In this document: one piece after another, positions 1 to 5,754 of the stretch | Numbering within the stretch: the stretch's first letter is position 1 | How the letters are laid out: every line of letters begins with the position of its first letter | Source of the DNA: Burkholderiaceae bacterium | GTDB lineage: Bacteria > Pseudomonadota > Gammaproteobacteria > Burkholderiales > Burkholderiaceae | DNA length: 8,855 nt | Reading direction: 5' to 3' | NCBI GenBank assembly: GCA_030151165.1 | Contig: JASLEM010000290.1 | Coordinates: forward strand, 1 to 8,855 | Translations under genes and position numbers: made by a program | The notes under the pieces: model-generated | Seen by the model: only the letters and a program-made list of their open reading frames with translations | The model's database searches: none | What the model was told of the DNA's origin: nothing

Positions 1-1179
1 CCGAGCTACGCGATCGCGCTGGCCAAGCTGGTGAACGCCACGCCGCTCGACACCTGGAAAGCCTACCTGCGCCTGCAGCTGATCAGCGCGGTGGCGACCG
101 AGCTGCCGGCCGAGTTCCGAGACGCCCGCTTCGCGTTCCGCGGCACCGCGCTGCAAGGCCTGACGCAGGACCAGGCGCGCTGGCAGAAGGCCGTCACCGT
201 GCTCAACGGCGCGATGGGCGAGGCCGTCGGCCAGATCTACGTCCAGCAGTACTTCCCGCCGGCATACAAGGCGCGGATGGTCGAGCTGGTCAACAACCTG
301 CTGAAGACGTATTCGACGTCGATCGACAACCTCACCTGGATGACGCCGACGACCAAGGCCGCGGCGCACGAGAAGCTCGCCAAGTACGGCGTGAAGATCG
401 GCTACCCGGACGTCTGGCGCGACTACAGCGCGCTCGAGGTCAAGGCCGGCGACCCGGTCGGCAACGACGTGCGCGCGTCGCGCTTCGAATACCACCGCGA
501 AGTGGTGCGCAACGGCAAGCCGGTCGACCGCACCGAGTGGGACATCACGCCGCAGACGGTCAACGCCTACTACGACCCGACCAAGAACGAGATCGTCTTC
601 CCGGCCGCCATCCTGCAGCCGCCGTTCTTCGACATGCGCGCCGACGACGCCGCCAACTACGGCGCGATCGGCGCCATCATCGGCCACGAGATCAGCCACG
701 GCTTCGACGACCAGGGCAGCCAGTACGACGGCGACGGCAAGCTGCGCAACTGGTGGACGGCGGCCGACCTGAAGGCCTTCCAGGGCATCACGAGCAAGCT
801 GGTCGCGCAGTACGACGGCTACTCGCCGATCCCCGGCCAGCACGTCAACGGCAAGCAGACGCTGGGCGAGAACATCGCCGACCTGTCCGGCCTGCAGATC
901 GCGTTCAAGACCTACGAGGGCACGCTCGACGGCAAGCCGTCGCCGGTGATCGACGGCCTGACGGGCGAGCAGCGCTTCTACCTCGGCTGGTCGCAGGCCT
1001 GGCGCGAGAAGGTGCGCGAGGCGCGCGCGCTGCAGCTCGTCACGATCGACCCGCACTCGCCGCCGGAATTCCGCGCGAACGGCGCCGCCATCAACAGCGA
1101 CGGCTTCCACGCCGCGTTCGGCACCAAGCCGGGCGACGCCATGTACAAGGCGCCGGCGGACCGCCTGCGCCTCTGGTAA
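1..1179 (+). CDS. M13 family zinc metallopeptidase (neprilysin/PepO-like), 5' end outside window
   Basis: C-terminal 392 codons of an M13 endopeptidase; the frame is open from base 1, so the GTG at 31 is internal and the real start lies left of the window. M13 enzymes cleave oligopeptides with one zinc ion; bacterial members with signal peptides act in the periplasm or outside the cell. Visible catalytic parts, counted from base 1: the substrate-binding NAYY at residue 188, the zinc motif HEISH at 229-233, GENIADLSG with the third zinc ligand E290 and D294, and the HSPPEFR segment with H352 and R358, matching the substrate/transition-state histidine and arginine of neprilysin. It ends in RLRLW, where neprilysin has the Cys-containing CRVW, so the C-terminal disulfide is absent. 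Its neighbour downstream on the same strand is a close paralogue, about 70% identical by eye. Family call is firm; substrate is unknown. Confidence 0.95.
   Translation, partial: PSYAIALAKLVNATPLDTWKAYLRLQLISAVATELPAEFRDARFAFRGTALQGLTQDQARWQKAVTVLNGAMGEAVGQIYVQQYFPPAYKARMVELVNNLLKTYSTSIDNLTWMTPTTKAAAHEKLAKYGVKIGYPDVWRDYSALEVKAGDPVGNDVRASRFEYHREVVRNGKPVDRTEWDITPQTVNAYYDPTKNEIVFPAAILQPPFFDMRADDAANYGAIGAIIGHEISHGFDDQGSQYDGDGKLRNWWTAADLKAFQGITSKLVAQYDGYSPIPGQHVNGKQTLGENIADLSGLQIAFKTYEGTLDGKPSPVIDGLTGEQRFYLGWSQAWREKVREARALQLVTIDPHSPPEFRANGAAINSDGFHAAFGTKPGDAMYKAPADRLRLW
677..713 (+). repeat. 37-nt block identical to 2934-2970 in the second M13 gene
   Basis: These 37 bases, which encode the zinc-binding HEISH and the GFDD that follows, recur without a mismatch at 2934-2970, offset by 2257 bases. 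It is the longest exact match I noted between the two tandem peptidase genes. Another block of about 33 bases follows shortly after (DGDGKLRNWW region). They are coding paralogy, not a mobile repeat, but such direct repeats could support recombination between the genes. Confidence 0.8.
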
Positions 1180-1187
1180 GCCGGAGG

Positions 1188-1209
1188 GGCGCGCCGCCGG
1201 CGGCGCGCC
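1188..1209 (+). terminator. Perfect 22-bp GC palindrome after the first M13 gene
   Basis: A perfect self-complementary stretch (11 bases, ggcgcgccgcc, then its exact reverse complement) starts nine bases after the stop codon. It is followed by ttcttc rather than a clean T-run. As RNA it would fold into a very stable G/C hairpin with a minimal loop. It probably helps end transcription or protects the 3' end together with the hairpin just downstream. A protein-binding site is the alternative. Confidence 0.45.
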
Positions 1210-1219
1210 TTCTTCGACG

Positions 1220-1246
1220 AGGGCCTGCGCCTTGCCGGCCCTTTTT
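1220..1246 (+). terminator. Rho-independent terminator-like hairpin between the M13 genes
   Basis: The arms agggcc (1220-1225) and ggccct (1237-1242) pair, with an 11-base loop, and a T-run (1242-1246) follows directly. This is the standard intrinsic terminator arrangement. It suggests that the second peptidase gene is at least partly transcribed from its own promoter, although no clear promoter is visible in the short gap before 1295. The stem is only six pairs, so read-through is likely. Confidence 0.55.
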
Positions 1247-1294
1247 CGTTTCCGGATCTCCCTCTTTCCAGCCACTCCGCCCGAGGACTTGTCG

Positions 1295-3436
1295 ATGACT
1301 CCCACCCCCTTCCGTGCCGCCACGCTGGCGGCCGCCGTCGCGCTGGCCTGCAACGCCGCGCTGGCGCAAGGCGCGACGACCACCACGACGTCGACCGCGA
1401 CCACCACCACCGTCACCCGCATCTCCGGCCCGGGCAGCAACGCGGCCTCCATCGCGACCAGCCTGCCGACCGCCGGCAGCGGCATCGACCGCCACGGCAT
1501 GGATCCGAAGGTGCGCCCGCAGGACGACCTGTACCTCGCGATGAACGGCACCTGGGCGCGCGACACCCCGATCCCCGCCGACAAGTCGCGCTGGGGCACC
1601 TTCCTCGAGCTGCGCGACCGCAGCGACGAACAGGTCAGGACGGTCGTCGAGGCGCTGCACGGCACGCATCCCGCGGCCGGCTCGAACGCGCAGAAGATCG
1701 ACGACTTCTACTCGGCCTTCGTCGACGTCGACGCGATCGACAAGGCCGGCCTCGCGCCGATCCTGCCGGCGCTGAAGGAGGTCGACGCCGTCGCCGACAC
1801 GAAGGCGCTGGTCGCGCTGATGGGCCGCTGGGAAGGCTTCGTGCGCCCGCGCGACGTCGCGCTCGTGCCGATCTACGTCGACACCGACGCCGACGCGCTC
1901 GACCCGACGCTGGAGGTCGCCACGCTGCGCCAGTCCGGCCTGGGCCTGCCCGACCGCGACTACTACCTGAAGGACGACGCCCGCTTCGCCGCGGCGCGCG
2001 CGGCCTACGTGGCCTACCTCGTCAAGCTGTTCACGCTGTCGGGCGACGCCGACGCCGCCGCGCACGCCGCCCAGGTGATGGCGCTCGAGACGAAGATCGC
2101 GCAGGTGCAGTGGCCGCGCGCCGACTCGCGCGACCCGCAGAAGACCTACAACCCGAAGACGCCCGACCAGCTCGCCACGCTCGCGCCCGGCGTCGACTGG
2201 CCGGCGTTCGCGGCACAGGCGCAGCTGCCGGCGGGCTCCAGCGTGGTCGTCGCGCAGCCGACGTACGTGACGGCGATCGCCGGGCTCGTGCAGTCGGAGC
2301 CGCTCGCGTCGTGGCGCCTGTACCTGAAGGCGCGCCGCCTCGACAGCGACGCCAACGTGCTGCCGGCGCCGTTCCGCGACGCGAGCTTCGCGTTCCACGG
2401 CGCGGCCATCGAAGGCCTGAAGCAGCCGCTGCCGCGCTGGCAGCAGGCCGTGCTGGCGATGAACGCGCCGCTCGGCGAGGCGACGGGCCAGCTCTACGTG
2501 GCGCGCTACTTCCCGCCCGCGTACCGCGCGCGCATGCAGGCGCTGGTCGCGAACCTGCTGAAGGCGTACTCGACGTCGATCGACGGGCTGACTTGGATGT
2601 CGCCGTCGACGAAGGCCGCGGCGCACGAGAAGCTGTCGAAGTACACCGTCAAGATCGGCTACCCCGACCAGTGGCGCGACTACTCGGCGCTCGAGATCCG
2701 CCCCGGCGACGCCGTCGGCAACACCGACCGCGGCGCGGCGTTCCACTACCACCGCGACATCGTGCGCGTCGGCGGCAAGGTCGACCGCACCGAGTGGGGC
2801 ATGACGCCGCAGACGGTCAACGCGTACTACAACTCGAACTTCAACGAGATCGTCTTCCCGGCCGCGATCCTGCAGCCGCCGTTCTTCAACGCGAACGCGG
2901 ACGACGCGGTCAACTACGGCGCGATCGGCGCGGTCATCGGCCACGAGATCAGCCACGGCTTCGACGACCACGGCAGCCAGTTCGACGGCGACGGCAAGCT
3001 GCGCAACTGGTGGACCGACGACGACCGCAAGGCCTTCGACGCGATCACGTCGCGCCTGGTCGCGCAGTACGAGGGCTACTCGCCGATCCCGGGCCAGCAC
3101 CTCAACGGCAAGCTGACGCTGGGCGAGAACATCGCCGACCTGTCGGGCCTGCAGATCTCGTACAAGGCGTGGCAGATCTCGCTCGCCGGCAAGCCGTCGC
3201 CGGTCATCGACGGGCTCAGCGGCCCGCAGCGCTTCTTCTACGGCTTCGCGCAGGTCTGGCGCACGAAGACGCGCCCGGAGCAGTCGCTGAACCTGCTGAC
3301 GACCGATCCGCACTCGCCCGGCGAGTTCCGCGCCGACGGCACGGTGATCAACGCGGATGCGTTCCACGACGCGTTCGGCACCAAGCCGGGCGACGGCATG
3401 TGGAAGGCGCCGGCGGATCGCATCCGCCTCTGGTGA
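1295..3436 (+). CDS. Secreted M13 family zinc metallopeptidase (neprilysin/PepO-like), complete
   Basis: Complete 713-residue M13 peptidase, normal length for bacterial secreted members. The ATG at 1295 is preferred over the in-frame TTG at 1232 because GAGGA (1283-1287) lies seven bases before it and the protein then begins with a typical signal peptide (residues 1-24, predicted cleavage ALA|Q). Residues 27-41 are almost all Thr. The N-terminal M13 domain starts near residue 68 (GMDPKVRPQDDLYLAMNGTW). Catalytic-domain motifs: NAYY at 509, HEISH 550-554 (zinc ligands H550 and H554, catalytic E551), GENIADLSG with zinc ligand E611 and D615, and H673/R679 for substrate binding; it ends in RIRLW. 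It should hydrolyse peptides in the periplasm. A Cys at residue 19 follows A-L-A, a poor lipobox, so a lipoprotein is less likely. It is the tandem paralogue of the gene before it and ends at a strong terminator. Confidence 0.96.
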   Translation: MTPTPFRAATLAAAVALACNAALAQGATTTTTSTATTTTVTRISGPGSNAASIATSLPTAGSGIDRHGMDPKVRPQDDLYLAMNGTWARDTPIPADKSRWGTFLELRDRSDEQVRTVVEALHGTHPAAGSNAQKIDDFYSAFVDVDAIDKAGLAPILPALKEVDAVADTKALVALMGRWEGFVRPRDVALVPIYVDTDADALDPTLEVATLRQSGLGLPDRDYYLKDDARFAAARAAYVAYLVKLFTLSGDADAAAHAAQVMALETKIAQVQWPRADSRDPQKTYNPKTPDQLATLAPGVDWPAFAAQAQLPAGSSVVVAQPTYVTAIAGLVQSEPLASWRLYLKARRLDSDANVLPAPFRDASFAFHGAAIEGLKQPLPRWQQAVLAMNAPLGEATGQLYVARYFPPAYRARMQALVANLLKAYSTSIDGLTWMSPSTKAAAHEKLSKYTVKIGYPDQWRDYSALEIRPGDAVGNTDRGAAFHYHRDIVRVGGKVDRTEWGMTPQTVNAYYNSNFNEIVFPAAILQPPFFNANADDAVNYGAIGAVIGHEISHGFDDHGSQFDGDGKLRNWWTDDDRKAFDAITSRLVAQYEGYSPIPGQHLNGKLTLGENIADLSGLQISYKAWQISLAGKPSPVIDGLSGPQRFFYGFAQVWRTKTRPEQSLNLLTTDPHSPGEFRADGTVINADAFHDAFGTKPGDGMWKAPADRIRLW

Positions 3437-3488
3437 TCGATCGCGCGACGCCCCCGTGCGCGTCACGCGCGCGAGGGCGGCCGAAACG

Positions 3489-3517
3489 AAAAAGCCTCCG
3501 CATGCGGAGGCTTTTTT
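3489..3517. terminator. Bidirectional rho-independent terminator
   Basis: A perfect inverted repeat, arms aaaaagcctccgca and tgcggaggcttttt, is flanked by A-runs on the left and a six-T run on the right. It therefore works as an intrinsic terminator on either strand. It sits 52 bases after the second peptidase gene and 19 bases after the stop of the convergent PEP-CTERM gene, so it most likely ends both transcripts. Confidence 0.93.
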
Positions 3518-3535
3518 ACGGGCGCGGTGGACGCG

Positions 3536-4270
3536 TCAGGCGCGGCGACGGCGCGCCGCGAGCAGCCCCACGAGCGCGAGCCCGGCGCCCATCAGCGCGA
3601 GGTTGGCCGGCTCGGGCACGGGCGCGCCGATCAGCTGGAACATCTGGTCGCCCGGGATGTATTCGCCGTGCGCGCCGTTCGCGATGACCTGGAAGTTGTC
3701 GCCCAGCAGCTGGCCCATCGAGTTGTCCTGGTCGCCGAGGACGGAGACCATGTCCGCGTCGAAACCGTTGCCCGACAGCCCGATCCAGAAGGTCTGGCCG
3801 GCCTGCACCTTGATCGGCGCGAACGTGAAGGTGAGCGCGTAAGCGTCCCACTCGGGGATCAACGGGCTCGCCGGATCGCCGGGGTCGGCCTGGCCCAGCA
3901 CGCAGGCGCTGCAGACCTGCGTGATGCTGGTGAAGCCGACGCCGATCGACGTCAGCATCCGGTACGGCTCGTTCTCGTACTGGTTGCCGTTGGCCGGGAT
4001 CGTGTAGCGGTTGCTGAGCAGCTTCAGCTGGAAGTCGTGGCTGCCGGTGTCGCTGCTCAGGTCCGACGCCGTGTAGAAGGTGTAGCCGGTGATGTATGTC
4101 GACTGGCCCAGCGTCACCGAGTCGGTCATGTTCTGGCCGTTCGACTGGTCGCTCCAGTCGAGGCCGGTGGAACCGGTACCGAAACCCTGGTTCCACACGA
4201 CGGACGCCGCGTGGGCGGCACCGCCGGCGAGGGCGGCAACGAGCGCGAGCGCGCTGGACAGCTTTTTCAA
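3536..4270 (-). CDS. PEP-CTERM sorting domain-containing exported protein
   Basis: 244-residue exported protein of unknown function. The TTG at 4270 is chosen as start because GAAGGAG lies eight bases upstream and translation from it gives a clean signal peptide, MKKLSSALALVAALAGGAAHA (cleavage after residue 21). The open frame extends much further upstream but that part reads as out-of-frame, Arg-rich translation. The C-terminus has the full sorting signal: VPEP at 218-221, a hydrophobic helix at 222-239 and RRRR at 240-243. In the known system, exosortase (EpsH/XrtA) recognises this tail and processes the protein for export, often linked to exopolysaccharide; no exosortase gene is in this window. 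The mature region (22-217) is rich in Gly, Ser, Thr and Asn, looks beta-rich, and has one close Cys pair (C120, C123; motif CSAC). I recognise no named domain in it. It lies convergent to the peptidases and divergent from the kinase. Confidence 0.9.
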   Translation of the reverse strand: MKKLSSALALVAALAGGAAHAASVVWNQGFGTGSTGLDWSDQSNGQNMTDSVTLGQSTYITGYTFYTASDLSSDTGSHDFQLKLLSNRYTIPANGNQYENEPYRMLTSIGVGFTSITQVCSACVLGQADPGDPASPLIPEWDAYALTFTFAPIKVQAGQTFWIGLSGNGFDADMVSVLGDQDNSMGQLLGDNFQVIANGAHGEYIPGDQMFQLIGAPVPEPANLALMGAGLALVGLLAARRRRA

Positions 4271-4487
4271 GGGAACGACTCCTTCGATGGCGGGCACCGC
4301 GGGCGCGACGACTGGCCGGGCCTGCGACGCACTCCGGGAGGCGCAGTGTAGCGTCGCGGGCTGTCGCCTGGGGGGACTCCCGCCGGGCAGTGCGTCGAAA
4401 TGAGGCAAGGTTGACAATCCGGGCCTGTGCCGCGGATCGCCGTCCCGCACCTCCGGCACCGACCTCCGACACGAAAGCCCACCCGCC
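4271..4487. other. Divergent intergenic region between PEP-CTERM gene and kinase gene
   Basis: These 217 bases must hold promoters in both directions. On the minus strand TACACT (4350-4345) resembles a -10 box, but no -35 element is found at 17 bases. It is bracketed by a 7-bp inverted repeat (gcgacgc 4324-4330, gcgtcgc 4351-4357). On the plus strand a perfect TTGACA stands at 4411-4416, but the bases 17 downstream do not resemble a -10 box. The kinase ATG has only a weak GAAAG (4473-4477) ahead of it. Neither promoter can be called with confidence; a specialised sigma factor is possible. Confidence 0.35.
4279..4285 (-). promoter_or_regulatory. Ribosome binding site that fixes the TTG start of the PEP-CTERM gene
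   Basis: Read on the minus strand this is GAAGGAG, a near-consensus Shine-Dalgarno sequence, eight bases before TTG (4270-4268). No ATG or GTG lies at suitable spacing in that frame, so the site decides for a TTG start. Confidence 0.8.
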
Positions 4488-5129
4488 ATGACGACCACGC
4501 TCCCGCCCGCCGCTCCCGAACCCGCCCTCGCGCGCCTGCGCTCGCTGCTGGCCGGCGACCGGCGCGTGCTGCTGGGGCTGGTCGGCGCGCCGGGGGCCGG
4601 CAAGTCGACGCTCGCGGCCGCGCTGCAGCAGGCGTTCCCGGACGTGTCGCAGGTCGTGCCGATGGACGGCTTCCACCTCGCGAACGTCGAACTGGCCCGG
4701 CTCGGCCGCGGCGCGCGCAAGGGCGCGCCCGACACCTTCGACAGCGCCGGCTATGTCGCGCTGCTCGATCGCCTGCGCCACCAGGGCGACGACATCGTCT
4801 ACGCGCCCGAGTTCCGCCGCGAGATCGAGGAACCCATCGCCGGCGCGATCCCCGTCTTCCCGCAGACGCGCCTCGTGATCACGGAAGGCAACTACCTGCT
4901 GCTCGACGACGGCCCGTGGGCCCGCGTCGCCGCGCTGCTCGACGAATCCTGGTACGTCGACGTCGACGACACCCTGCGCGTCGACCGCCTCACCCGCCGC
5001 CACGAACACTTCGGCCGCAGCCGCGCGGACGCCGAGGCGTGGGTGGCGGGGACGGACGAGCCGAATGCGCGGCGGATCGAAGCGACGCGGGGGAAGGCGA
5101 GCTGGGTGTTCGGCTGGGGCGGAAGCTGA
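4488..5129 (+). CDS. P-loop nucleoside/nucleotide kinase family protein (uridine kinase/PanK-like)
   Basis: 213-residue cytoplasmic P-loop kinase. Visible motifs: Walker A GAPGAGKST at 33-41; MDGFHL at 59-64, where the Asp is the expected catalytic/Mg-contacting residue of the uridine kinase-phosphoribulokinase-pantothenate kinase group; RKGAPDTFD at 77-85 and PEFRREIEEP at 107-116 in the substrate region; EGNYLLL at 133-139; a lid-like Arg-rich segment LTRRHEHFGRS at 168-178; and DEPNARRI at 190-197. This pattern matches the group annotated as nucleoside/nucleotide kinase family proteins (related to YggC and the FrcK type of fructose kinase). It should transfer the gamma-phosphate of ATP to a small hydroxylated substrate such as a nucleoside, a sugar or pantothenate; the sequence alone does not say which. 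The length is normal. It is divergent from the PEP-CTERM gene, and the brnTA promoter begins 12 bases after its stop. No terminator separates them, so read-through into brnT is possible. Confidence 0.85.
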   Translation: MTTTLPPAAPEPALARLRSLLAGDRRVLLGLVGAPGAGKSTLAAALQQAFPDVSQVVPMDGFHLANVELARLGRGARKGAPDTFDSAGYVALLDRLRHQGDDIVYAPEFRREIEEPIAGAIPVFPQTRLVITEGNYLLLDDGPWARVAALLDESWYVDVDDTLRVDRLTRRHEHFGRSRADAEAWVAGTDEPNARRIEATRGKASWVFGWGGS

Positions 5130-5140
5130 AACTTCGGGGC

Positions 5141-5169
5141 TTGAGCCGGCTATTTATCGTAGCTACAAT
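5141..5169 (+). promoter_or_regulatory. Sigma70-type promoter of brnTA
   Basis: TTGAGC (5141-5146, 4 of 6 consensus) and TACAAT (5164-5169, 5 of 6) are separated by exactly 17 bases. The expected transcription start is near 5176, at the GTG start codon of brnT. It is the best promoter match in the window and an AT-rich patch in a GC-rich background. Confidence 0.75.
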
Positions 5170-5175
5170 AAATAG
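5150..5175. promoter_or_regulatory. 26-bp palindromic operator candidate for BrnA/BrnTA autorepression
   Basis: From 5150 to 5175 the sequence is an inverted repeat with 12 of 13 pairs complementary; only 5158 (C) and 5167 (A) fail. The left arm begins ctatttat, the right arm ends ataaatag, and the centre is gtagctac. It covers the second part of the promoter spacer, the entire -10 box and the first base of brnT. BrnA antitoxins are known DNA-binding proteins that repress their own operon with BrnT, and ribbon-helix-helix-like dimers bind palindromes. That this is the BrnA site is inference. Confidence 0.7.
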
Positions 5176-5444
5176 TGCTCATCGAATTCGACCCTGCGAA
5201 GGACGCCGCCAACATCGCCAAGCACGGGGTATCGTTGGCACTGGCCGACCAGCTCGATTGGGATGCCGCGCTGGTGTGGATCGATGAGCGTTTCGAGTAC
5301 GAGGAGTTGCGGATGATCGCGTTGGCTCCTCGCACTCACACCCTTTACTACGTGGCGTTCGTGGAGCGCGGCGAGATCAGGCGAATCATCAGCCTGCGCC
5401 GCGCGGAGCGCCGAGAGGTGAAGCACTATGTCGAAAACTGCTAA
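5175..5444 (+). CDS. brnT: BrnT family toxin (ribonuclease) of type II toxin-antitoxin system
   Basis: 89-residue BrnT toxin, full length for the family. Recognisable parts are the N-terminal FDPAKDAANIAKHGVS (residues 5-20), the central beta-rich segment with ERFEYEELRMIALA, and the C-terminal RIISLRRAERRE (70-81). BrnT is known as a RelE-fold ribonuclease that halts translation and is neutralised by BrnA. The GTG at 5175 is the only credible start: an in-frame TAA ends at 5171, and the next ATG (5313) would remove half the domain. There is no Shine-Dalgarno sequence ahead of it and the promoter puts the transcript start at or next to the GTG, so translation is probably leaderless. The 3' end overlaps brnA by 17 bases, toxin first, the usual brnTA order. 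Base composition is less GC-rich than in the flanking genes, consistent with acquisition by transfer. Confidence 0.93.
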   Translation: MLIEFDPAKDAANIAKHGVSLALADQLDWDAALVWIDERFEYEELRMIALAPRTHTLYYVAFVERGEIRRIISLRRAERREVKHYVENC

Positions 5445-5721
5445 GCGACCGAAGATCCTGGTCCCGACGCCCGAAGAAGATGCGGCGATTCGTTCCGCGG
5501 CACTGTCCGATCCGGACGCCCAACCCCTGACCGACGAACAACTTCAGGCGATGGTTCCGCTGCGAGCGCTGCGGGGGCGTCCTAAGATCGACAACAGGAA
5601 GCAGCTGGTGTCCGTCCGCTACAGCCCCGAGGTGCTGGCCTTCTTTCGCTCGACCGGCGAAGGTTGGCAAGCGCGCATGGACAGCGTACTGCGCGACTAC
5701 GTCGCGAGGCAGTCCCGTTAA
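5428..5721 (+). CDS. brnA: BrnA family antitoxin, DNA-binding
   Basis: 97-residue BrnA antitoxin, full length. The N-terminal half (residues 1-45) is charged and probably flexible; it includes TPEEDAAIRSAALSDPDAQPLTDEQL. GRPK (50-53) precedes a ribbon-helix-helix-like C-terminus: a strand at KQLVSVRYS (58-66), a helix at PEVLAFFRSTG (67-77) and a helix at GWQARMDSVLRDYVARQ (79-95). In the family this C-terminal part dimerises and binds the operator, while BrnA as a whole sequesters BrnT. The ATG at 5428 has a good ribosome binding site (GAGAGGTG, 5413-5420) inside the end of brnT, and the two genes overlap by 17 bases, which favours coupled translation. The antitoxin thus has a normal ribosome site while the toxin has none, which would favour antitoxin supply. 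The likely regulatory target is the palindrome at 5150-5175. Confidence 0.93.
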   Translation: MSKTAKRPKILVPTPEEDAAIRSAALSDPDAQPLTDEQLQAMVPLRALRGRPKIDNRKQLVSVRYSPEVLAFFRSTGEGWQARMDSVLRDYVARQSR

Positions 5722-5754
5722 CCGAGTCTGATCCTCTCGCCGATTCAGGCTCGG
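5722..5754 (+). terminator. Hairpin directly after brnA
   Basis: Starting at the base after the brnA stop, ccgagtctga (5722-5731) pairs with tcaggctcgg (5745-5754): ten pairs including one G-U, continuing for two more after a one-base bulge, with a loop of about eight bases. No T-run follows. It may be a weak or Rho-assisted terminator or a 3'-end stabiliser for brnTA mRNA, in the 49-base gap before the convergent oxidoreductase gene. On the other strand the G-U pair becomes an A-C mismatch, so it fits the plus-strand transcript better. Confidence 0.45.

Noticed and set aside
1091..3466. A 791-codon minus-strand open frame opposite the second M13 gene
   Set aside because: It is a mirror of the GC-rich coding strand: very rich in Arg, Val, Ala and Asp, without domains, and antisense to a gene with full catalytic motifs.
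2110..3687. A 525-codon plus-strand frame within the second M13 gene and beyond
   Set aside because: Arg/Ala-rich off-frame translation, and it runs through the strong terminator at 3489-3517.
4411..4439. Sigma70 promoter with TTGACA for the kinase gene
   Set aside because: The -35 match is perfect, but the hexamer 17 bases downstream (ggatcg) does not resemble a -10 box, so it is not called as a promoter.
4271..4735. N-terminal extension of the PEP-CTERM frame by 155 codons
   Set aside because: The extension overlaps the kinase gene antisense and would bury the signal peptide; the TTG with a good ribosome site gives a normal exported protein.
3516..5009. A 497-codon minus-strand frame across the PEP-CTERM gene, the divergent region and the kinase
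   Set aside because: It spans two real genes of opposite strands and an intergenic region with low-complexity Arg-rich sequence and no ribosome site.
5163..5426. Minus-strand 87-codon frame opposite brnT
   Set aside because: brnT on the plus strand matches a known family end to end; the opposite frame shows no recognised motif.
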